A DNA stretch of 44,448 bases from Silene noctiflora. Lineage: Eukaryota; Streptophyta; Magnoliopsida; Caryophyllales; Caryophyllaceae. The stretch covers positions 41,759 to 86,206 of the forward strand of contig VHZZ01002033.1 in NCBI GenBank assembly GCA_009801015.1, written 5' to 3'. The translations under genes and the position numbers were made by a program. This document shows positions 12,195 through 44,448 of this stretch, in pieces (positions within the stretch are counted from its first letter, which is position 1; each line of letters starts with the position of its first letter). The notes beneath the pieces were generated by a model. That model saw only the letters and a program-made list of their open reading frames with translations. It ran no database searches and was not told the origin of the DNA.

Positions 12195-15100
12195 TTAAGC
12201 TCGGCTCATCTTCATCTTAGGCATTCCCTTTTTCGTCTGACGAGCACGTTCTTTGGCATCTTTCTTGCGAATGGCTTCAGCACTCATCTTTGCTTCGGCC
12301 TCCTCCAGCATTTTCCTCCTGTCTGCTTTCTTCCTTTGTAAAGCCTCTTGCCTTGCATTCTGTAATTCCTTGTATACCTCTTGTGCAACCTTCACTCGGG
12401 CTCCATCAGTCTTGGAGCGGGCCTGTAATTGCAAACACAACGTTTTATAGATGGTGGATAAAGAAAAACAAATTCATGATATTATTCAAACCACCATACA
12501 AGGAAACATGGAGATATTTGCAGATCAGGGGAAGTATATAGTAAAGAATCTACCTGTGAACTTAATTTGTATCGCCCAACAAAATCAATGTAGTATGGGA
12601 CCAGAGCCACAAGTCGAGTCATTTCAGACATATTTTTGATATCTGGAAGAGCAAACTTAAACATCAATTTCTTTTTATGGGGGCCTGATTGTTGGTCTGA
12701 GAAATGCATCGAGATGAAGTATTTTCCAAGCTTCTCAAAAGCCTTCTCGGAAAAGACCTGCAAGAACAGCCATCGTTAAGCTTTACTTACAGAGAGGCAC
12801 ATGTACACAAAAAAGAGAAAGAGGGACTTGAAAGATGATATCAAAGCAATCAAACAACTAACTTCAGTACAAAATAAGATGTGCCCTTACGATTTAGCAA
12901 GATGAAAAGCATTGCAGCCGCAAAATTAACCTCAAAATAGATCGAAAGAGAAAATCTAGCAGACCAAATGTACAAAGTAGAGTCATGTTCAGTTTATGCT
13001 CTACTCCTAAAACAATTAGGCCACTTCGACTGATCCACAATAGGTATAAAACCATGTGCTGGTTGAAAAGGGCATGGTATAAAGTATCGGTACCGCCTAA
13101 AAATGCGGTTGTTAGCTTAAAAACCTTTATAACTTATCTAATAACCTGGTCGATTTTCGAGAAGTACAACTTCTAAAGTCCTCTATTTGCACATCTCAGT
13201 CAATTTCCCAGTTCACAAAATGTTTTGCTGCCTCCATTCATGTCTAACTCTTTACATATTTCATTTGGGTCGTTTACATGTCCTAGAATGGCAAGTTTGG
13301 AAATGATGGTTTCTTCACATGTCCTAGAATGGCAAGTTTATACTAACTCAAGTATCAACTATACCCTTCCCGAATTACCCTTACCAATCAATACTCCTCC
13401 ACACTCGTCCAACCCAAGTATTGCCACGACCATCACGAAACAACTCATCAGCCCACCACAGTATCATTAACAGGGCCACTAGACCATCTAATATCACTGC
13501 TACCTAACACACCTAACCACCGAGACAAAAATAATTGGTACATCAACTCTTGCAACTTCATCTTCTGTAGCATGGCATTTTTTTCAACTTAATTCAATTA
13601 TACCCTAACCAAAACACCCCTACCAAACAATTCTCCGCCACTCTCGTTCCACTAAGTATTACCAGCCACCACGACCATCACCAAATAACCGTCAAGCCCA
13701 TCACAATACCATTAGAAGCCCCCCTATACTATTTAATACCACCGCTACCTCACATACCCAAACCACCAGAACTTGCAAAACTCGTACCGTAAATTCACCG
13801 CTACATCACTCTTGCAAAGTTCACCAATACCCAAATTTGGCATTATAAGATAGATTTGCCAACAGTGGTTCAGTTTCTATGTAACTGGAAAAACAATGAT
13901 AAGAACCCCACCTCTGTACTTGTATATCAGTTTGTACTTGCTAAAACATAACAAAGATGAATCACAAACTAAACCAGTTATATCATATACTACTCTCTTT
14001 TCCAATAAACTCCTCATCCTCTGCTTGACTCAAAAATATCCAAACATAACATAAGAGTCCCTACCATTGTGGCAAAATTCTGAATTTGACTTTTTTTACC
14101 AAATGAATCATTACTTCTACCAGTGAAGAAAACTACAAAGACCCACGACATAACAGTAATATTGCTACATAACAGCGATGTAGCTACTCTCATAAAAAGT
14201 CGCCCATAGTAAGATTAATCACAAAGTCAAATTATGCCAATTACGGAGTAGTTTGAAGAGATCACGCTAATCTGAAACAAGCAACCACACAACAACCAGT
14301 GGCAGAGGGAGTTAATATGGAAGTGCGGCCTCAAGAGTCAAGACAACAAAGATACGGAGTAATTGCAATCTTACCCATAAGATGAAAGTGTGTATAAAAT
14401 ATCGCTCCTTCTGCGATATAAAGGCCAAATAATTTTACCGATGGTTATTGAATCACATTCAAGACACGACCCCACACCCTAAATTTCCAAGCTATGCCAC
14501 TATCCACAAGCTGATTCTCATCTCATCTCATTGTCAAAATGTTATAGATCGTACAAGATGCAAGTGTGGAAAATTTTACTACATTTGCTATATAGGATCC
14601 CACTAATTTGACTGATGTACATAAAAGAAATTGGGAAAAATATACTACTCTCTTTTCCAATAAACTCTTCATCCTCTGCTTGACTCAAAAATATCCATCC
14701 ATAACATAAGAGTCCGAAACAAGCAACCACTCAACAACCAGTGGCACAGGGAGTTAATATGGAAGTGCGGCCTCAAGACCACAAAGATACGGAGTAATTG
14801 CAATCTTATCCCCTAAGATGAAAGTGTGTATAAAATATTGCTCATTTTGCGATATAAGGCCCAAATAATTTTACCGATGGTTATTGAATCACATTCACGA
14901 CACAACCCCACACCCTAAATTTCCAAGCTACGCCACTATCCCCAAGCTCATTCTCATCTCATCTCATCGTCAAAATATTATAGATCATACAAGATGCAAG
15001 TGTGGAAAATTTTACTAGATTTCCCATATAGGATTCCCCTAATTTAACTGATGTACATCCAAATCTCCACGCTACATCACTATCCACAACCTAATCCTCA

Positions 15101-16546
15101 TCTCATCACCAAACTTATAGATCATACAAGATGTAAGTATGGCAAAATTTTCCAAATTTTCTATATATGATCCCACTAATTTGACTGATGTCCACCCAAA
15201 TTTCCAAGCTACGTCACTATCCACAACCTAATCCTCATCTCATCATCAAAATTTTACCGATTTACCAAAACAAGACCCCACTAATTTTACCTATGGTTCT
15301 TAAATTTCACATTCACAAATCACGATTTCACAAGTGGAATCCCCTATTTCCAAGCTACTCCACTATCAACAACCTAATCCTCATTGCATCATCAAACTAA
15401 TCTAGATCACAAACTTAATAATCACTGCATCATACAAACAAATCACACAAGAAAACGAAAGTAAAAACAACCGAATCAAACAGTAAAATCACCAAAGAAC
15501 CAGACCTGATCAAGCACAGTCTCATTAATCAAATCACCAGCAACCTCCTTGCTCTCTGAAACAACACTCAACTCCTCACTAACCCACTTCTTCCCGTTCG
15601 GCGTAGGCATTATGCTCCCAAACCTCGTCAAATCCGCCAATTCCTTAAACATCGCTTTCGCCATCTTCTTCCTCGCCACAGCAAAAACAATCTGATCCAT
15701 CGCCTCATCATTCATATAAACCTCGAAACTAATCTCATCTTTACTCGGCACAATCGCATTATAAACCCTAGAAATCAAATCGTGTCGACTTTTAAGCTCC
15801 ATTGTCGCCAACAAACCCTGACAATACCGCCTCCCGCTCGCGTAAAACTTAAACACATTCTGACCTTCCTTCAACAACAATGGCGAATCATCACCTTCTC
15901 CTACACCTAACAAACTGAAATTCTTCTCGAAAATCGATTCTCTCGTCGCGAATTTCGCCGCCCACGCTAATGCTAGGTTTTCGTTCTCCTTTTTTCCAGT
16001 AAAATAATTAATCAAGAAAATCACCAAAAAGCTCACACAAATGATCTCAACGGCAAACTTCTTGACGACGCCATTGAAGGTCAGAGGTTCAACAACAACT
16101 TCAGATGCTGACGTGGCATTGACATTTGCATCAACGTTGACATCGACGGTTTTACCCTCGGATGCGGAAGCGAGAACTTCCGTTTCGGAGGGTAAATCGG
16201 TAGTTTCAGTCGGTAAGCCTTCGAATTCGTCTTCATCCCAGTACTCAAAGGCGGCGGCGGAGGAAGAGGGAGTGGAGATAGACGGTGGAGATGTTGAGAT
16301 GGAGGGATCGGACGGCGGAGATGAAGAAAGAGGAGTGGAGGAAAGAGAATCGGACTGAGTTAAGGAAGGTGGATCGGTGAGTCGGATCGGAGGCGAGTCG
16401 TCGAGTTCATCGACGGTGTCGAGGTCGTCGTCGCCGAAGCCTTCGAAGTGTTGGGGAGTAGAGGAGGTGGTGGTAGAAAGTGAAAGGAGAAGGAAAGAGA
16501 GAAGGGTGAAGAAGATGATGAGGTGTTTGGATGGTGAAATCGCCAT
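12195..16546 (-). CDS. CCDC47 / DUF1682-family ER membrane protein
   Basis: Three exons read 16546-15506, 12757-12554 and 12422-12195. They give 490 residues, close to the roughly 480 of the Arabidopsis At5g49945-type proteins. Order along the protein: a cleavable or anchoring hydrophobic start (residues about 7-23); a Ser/Pro-rich then acidic luminal stretch (to about 155) with EYWDEDEFEG; one membrane segment at about 165-184 (FAVEIICVSFLVIFLINYFTG); the conserved cytosolic domain (about 185-415, with LALAWAAKF, FKFYASGRRYCQGLLATMELKSRHDL and VALVPYYIDFVGRYKLS); and a Lys/Arg/Glu-rich coiled-coil tail ending PKMKMSRA. In animals CCDC47 is part of the PAT complex, which helps multipass proteins insert at the Sec61 translocon and binds ribosomes through its tail. 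The same role here is inferred from homology. The start is the only ATG ahead of the signal-like segment. The exon 1 open frame reads on through its donor for 9 codons and then stops. Confidence 0.95.
13276..13339. repeat. Direct repeat of a 23-bp word, 41 bp apart
   Basis: The word beginning ACATGTCCTAGAATGGCAAG occurs at 13276 and again at 13317. The spacing suggests a 41-bp tandem duplication whose remaining bases have diverged. Confidence 0.8.
13356..13772. repeat. Diverged direct repeat, ~175-bp copies, offset ~240 bp
   Basis: Copy A (13356-13526) and copy B (13595-13772) share an ordered series of words: CAACTATACCC/CAATTATACCC, a CCACTCTCGT-like block, AAGTATTGCCA/AAGTATTACCA, CACGACCATCAC, CAGCCCACCACA/AAGCCCATCACA, ACTGCTACCTAACA/ACCGCTACCTCACA and AACCACCGAGAC/AACCACCAGAAC. 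Identity is moderate with small gaps. The order is preserved, so this is an old duplication rather than chance C/A richness. Confidence 0.7.
13987..15410. repeat. Segmental tandem duplication plus partial extra copies in the intron
   Basis: Copy 1 runs from about 13987 to 14625 and copy 2 from about 14642 to 15058. Both carry the same ordered blocks: TACTCTCTTTTCCAATAAAC, CTCTGCTTGACTCAAAAATA, GAAACAAGCAACCAC (14274 and 14716), GGAAGTGCGGCCTCAAGA, GATACGGAGTAATTGCAATC and GATGCAAGTGTGGAAAATTT. Two shorter copies of the 3' part follow (from about 15057 and about 15194), and a fragment lies near 15346. Copy 2 lacks about 213 bp that copy 1 has between AAGAGTCC and GAAACAAGC. The array ends about 100 bp before the exon 1 donor. 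Confidence 0.85.
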
Positions 16547-16971
16547 TGATGAGGAGCTTGTTGGTGTGGTGAGATGAGATTGGGGAAATGATGGGGATGG
16601 ACACCACTAATAAGTGTGGGGGAGTAATTGAGTTGCACAAATTGTCGTACGTAAAGGTCGATATCCGTCGCAAGCTTGTGATATCTTATGCATTACTTGT
16701 TGTCTGTTTTATCTACCTATGTGAGTGATACTTACCTATTACAAGCTTGTGACGGATTGATTGAGTTGGGTCAAGTTTCCAACTTAATTATCTTTTTGAT
16801 TTGTTTTTTGGGAAATATTGTTGATAATAATAATCTTCGGTCTTTAAAGGTAGATTACTGTAATTAGATATTACCTGTTTTTGTAGTGTTTTAAAGTAAA
16901 GGGAGACACACAAGTGCGAATACGATGTTAACGGGGAGTACAAATTTCGGTTATGAGTCCTGACTTTATTA

Positions 16972-17432
16972 CAGGACCGTCTTTGAGATTTACGGGACCC
17001 TGTGCGAAATTATAAATGAAGGCCCTAATTTTATGCTGTGTCAGTTAAAATTTATGTAGCTAAATTATAAATGAAGTCCCTAAATTTGGCCGTCTTTGTT
17101 AAAATTTTCTCATAACTATACCTAACTGGTAATGCACAATAATAAAACATTCTAATCAGAGAAATGAACAAATAGGTAAGAATTAGGAGATGACAAGTAA
17201 AGCAAACCCTTAATGAATGAACAAGAAATAAAAGTCTTACGGTCTAAGCAAGGAAAGAGAAGAAACAAAAGGCCCAAAAATATGTAGAGAGTAAGAGTCG
17301 AACACGGAACACACACTTAGCAGTCTTCTTGCAGGAAAGGCTTCAACCATTGCGCCAAAATGCACAACAATACGCTCCTTACACTTTATTGTTTGCGACC
17401 GCGCGGACTGTACAGCCTAAAGACCGGCCCTG
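16972..17432. mobile_element. hAT-like non-autonomous element with imperfect terminal inverted repeats
   Basis: The left end CAGGACCGTCTTTGAG is mirrored by the right end, which reads CAGGGCCGGTCTTTAGG in reverse complement. CAGG-type ends are usual for plant hAT derivatives. Just inside the left end is the phrase GGGACCCTGTGCGAAAT, typical of this kind of remnant, with a second diverged copy of its AAATTATAAATGAAG part near 17064. On the minus strand about 17355-17286 is a tRNA-like stretch (TGGTTGAAGCC, then GTTCGACTC), which may be an embedded SINE fragment. I could not align an 8-bp target duplication, so the class is tentative. Confidence 0.55.
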
Positions 17433-17966
17433 TGGCTGCTTTACTAGCTAAGCTAGGTTGCATATACAAAAAAATTTGATTGACTTGCTAATCAAAGATT
17501 GATGGAGTCGTTAATTATCCCCTGTCGCGATTAAGATCCATCTTTGGTGAAAATGTACTTGAGACATGGAGTGTATTAGTCAACATTAGCTAGCTAATTG
17601 TTGTCTGTTGGGGTTAAACTTGTAAGTAGTGCCAAAAAACTTAGAAATGAAAAGAATAACTAATATATCTTAGCATTTATTGTTCATTTTCTAGCCGTGT
17701 ATATTGATTATCTAATAAGAATTCGTAAATTAGAGGTATAGTACCAACTCCCAATTGGTGTATTACAACTTGATTAAAGGTGGTGAGATGTTTGTCTAAT
17801 AATAGTATCTTTTATTTATGTGATTAAGAAAATATGTTCTACCTTGATTTCTATATTTTGCAACTCTTAACTTCAAAATCATCAATCAACTTTTGTATTG
17901 GTAAGACCCATATTTACTTGGTCATAGTATCATCAAACTATCAAATAGATAAAATTCCATAACCTA

Positions 17967-18005
<39 letters not shown>
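17967..18005. repeat. (ATT)13 microsatellite
   Basis: This is an uninterrupted 39-bp run of the trinucleotide ATT in the spacer between two minus-strand genes. It is a simple sequence repeat, likely polymorphic in length. Confidence 0.95.
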
Positions 18006-18219
18006 TTTATTATCAAACATGATATTCTACACGGATGGCGGGGAGACGGCCCAGACGGGCATGAAGTTAGGAGGAGGGACTTGAACAAAAATCGAAAATT
18101 GTCAACAGAGTTAATAACTTCTACAAGACATTTTATCATTTGCACTTTTCTAATACACTCTAAAATGAGGGTGATTTTTTGGGAAATTTTTTGTGTGTGA
18201 AATACAACTCCGTAATATT

Positions 18220-18225
18220 TTTATT
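18220..18225 (-). terminator. Candidate polyadenylation signal of the DExH7-like gene
   Basis: On the minus strand this reads AATAAA, about 255 bases beyond the TAG stop codon at 18481-18483. That is a normal 3' UTR length for a plant gene. Plant signals are degenerate, so this is only a candidate. Confidence 0.35.
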
Positions 18226-18480
18226 GGTCAATAAGGAGATGTAATATTACACTACATTTGTGTTGTTAGTGTTACAGCAGCGCAGTATATAAATTTCTAT
18301 AATTGAACGACCACATGTCCACAGGTGATAAATGGAAGCCAACAACCAATACTTCCTATACAGTATACAACTATACATGAAGGATTAAAATGACATCCTT
18401 ACATGATCGGAATCTATACTCGGAAGTCGGAATCGCATCGTATGGCTTGTTAAATTAAGGGTTCAAAAGAAAAAAGCTCT

Positions 18481-43527
<25,047 letters not shown>

Positions 43528-44448
43528 TTTTTTTGGGGGTTTTGGTGTCTTGCTGAAATGTTGTTAAAACTCGGGCCGTTACAAAGGAGTGTTATACGAG
43601 TTAAACTACTCAACATATGCTGTATTTCCGCACCTCGAGTTTTAAATCCATAATTAAGTTAAAACAATTATTTATCAGTTGATTTTAAGTGGTCAAGAAT
43701 TAAAAAATTATTTTGAGGTTGTTTTTTGGCCTTTAATTTTCACATACATTTTTGGAGTATTGTTTAAGTGGTCATACGAACTTTACCCTTTCATATACAT
43801 TTTTTCATAAAGTTTTTGGAGTATTGTAATTATTAACAACCTCGAGTTTTTGGAGTATTGTTTAAGTGGTCATACGAACTTTACTCTTTCACATACATTT
43901 TTTCATAAAGTTTCCATACCCTACCCTTTTTCCTAAACATACCCAAAAAAACTCTCCTTTTTTCCTAAACATAAACAAAACAACTCTTATATATGCATCT
44001 TTATCCTAATATTGAATCTAATTACTCCAAAAATTTAATCAATGAATTCTAATTCTCCAACTATTGAAGTAATATTATTTATTAGCAATTATTAATCGTA
44101 ATTGCTAAATCCCGCGCACCAATTTACTCAATCCCGCGCATTTTATCTTTTTTTTCCATCCCTGCCCTTCATTTAAAAAAAAAAAAAAAAAGACAAAAAG
44201 ACAAACAAACTTTGAAGTCCAAACCCTTGGCACCCCCGCGCACCCTCTCCCTCCCACAGCCCGACTACCCATCGCCGGAGCCGACTACCCTCTAAATGCA
44301 GCACCTCACAACCTTTGATCCCACCCAGACCATCGATGGATGAATCGGAAGTCAGAGAGTTTGATGGTCTCCCTTGTGCACCATCGTGGCCTCGTTCCCC
44401 GCAACCGGCAACTATACCCTAAACTTGAAACCCCATCATTAATGGCAC
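43528..44448. other. Upstream region of the DExH7-like gene
   Basis: This should hold the 5' UTR and promoter of the minus-strand helicase gene. It contains a 67-bp direct repeat at offset 98 (43749-43815 and 43847-43913, with TGGAGTATTGTTTAAGTGG), two CCTTTTTTCCTAAACATA words near 43925-43975, and an A17 run near 44174-44192. From about 44220 to the end the sequence becomes C-rich (CTCTCCCTCCCACAGCCC). It could be the edge of another gene or element, but no frame there exceeds 30 codons with any recognisable content. No TATA box was assigned. Confidence 0.55.
43749..43913. repeat. 67-bp direct repeat, offset 98 bp, upstream of DExH7
   Basis: TTTTTGGAGTATTGTTTAAG through CATAAAGTTT occurs twice with two mismatches (CCC/CTC and ATATAC/ACATAC). 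The intervening 31 bp repeats another TTTTTGGAGTATTGT fragment at 43814. It lies 220-390 bp upstream of the helicase start codon, so it could sit in the promoter. Confidence 0.85.

Larger units (their letters stand above)
12758..15505 (-). other. Intron 1 of the CCDC47-like gene, packed with duplicated non-coding sequence
   Basis: The intron is 2.75 kb and is flanked by good minus-strand signals (donor GT at 15505-15504, acceptor AG at 12759-12758). The family protein is continuous across it (NETVLDQ then VFSEKAFEKLGKYF), so no exon is missing. It contains three sets of direct repeats, annotated separately at 13276-13339, 13356-13772 and 13987-15410. The open frames inside it, including a proline-rich plus-strand one at 13225-13470, have no recognisable product. 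Confidence 0.8.
16547..18480. other. Spacer upstream of the CCDC47-like gene and downstream of the DExH7-like gene
   Basis: The right end should hold the 3' UTR of the helicase gene, and the left end the promoter and 5' UTR of the CCDC47-like gene; both are on the minus strand. The spacer contains an inverted-repeat transposon remnant (16972-17432) and an ATT microsatellite (17967-18005). I could not pick out a convincing TATA box for the CCDC47-like gene. No open frame looks real. Confidence 0.6.

Noticed and set aside
13225-13470. 81-codon proline-rich plus-strand open frame
   Set aside because: It lies in an intron made of diverged direct repeats. The composition follows the C/A-rich DNA, and no homologous pattern is visible.
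16041-16358. 105-codon plus-strand open frame over exon 1 of the CCDC47-like gene
   Set aside because: It is the complement of a well-matched conserved exon. Its Ser/Glu/Gly-rich composition simply mirrors the Ser/Pro-rich luminal stretch.
44336-44422. 28-codon frame starting ATGGATGAATCG near the right edge as the start of a fourth gene
   Set aside because: It ends in TAA after 28 codons, and no splice donor or recognisable protein start is visible. It cannot be supported from this window.

Overview
The window is nuclear DNA from a flowering plant, most likely a eudicot. The genes are split into many small exons with GT-AG introns rich in T on the intron side. The proteins are closest to Arabidopsis-type families, and the introns carry plant transposon remnants. 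Recurrent TACGGAGTA-like scraps hint at Caryophyllales, but that is a weak impression. Base 298 is an unresolved n, so this is an assembled draft.

Three protein-coding genes fill the window. (1) Bases 100-10146, plus strand: cytosolic phenylalanyl-tRNA synthetase beta subunit, exons 2-19; the first exon lies left of the window. (2) Bases 12195-16546, minus strand: a 490-residue ER membrane protein of the CCDC47 / DUF1682 family, three exons, convergent with gene 1. (3) Bases 18481-43527, minus strand: a large DExH-box RNA helicase matching plant DExH7 (DHX29/DHX57-like). I could assemble 34 coding segments that join in frame into 1453 residues, if a 32-base gap at 39494-39525 is removed. All three genes act around translation and protein biogenesis (tRNA charging, ribosomal RNP remodelling, membrane-protein insertion), but nothing shows they are co-regulated. 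Each looks like an ordinary housekeeping gene.

The interest lies mostly in the introns. They hold a 1453-bp solo LTR with a perfect 5-bp target duplication (24660-26112), a long near-perfect foldback built from two inverted copies of one element (31865-32553), and several terminal-inverted-repeat elements (3396-3583, 4330-5038, 22624-22946, with another in the spacer at 16972-17432). They also hold several tandem duplications. One of these has copied the exon 1/intron 1 splice-donor region of the helicase gene about three times (42765-43250). Two splice-level oddities were found in the helicase: a NAGNAG acceptor, and the 32-base frame discontinuity.

I found no RNA gene, CRISPR array, operon or new multi-gene system. 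Exon boundaries were derived by hand from splice signals, frame continuity and remembered family sequences; they have not been checked against transcripts.
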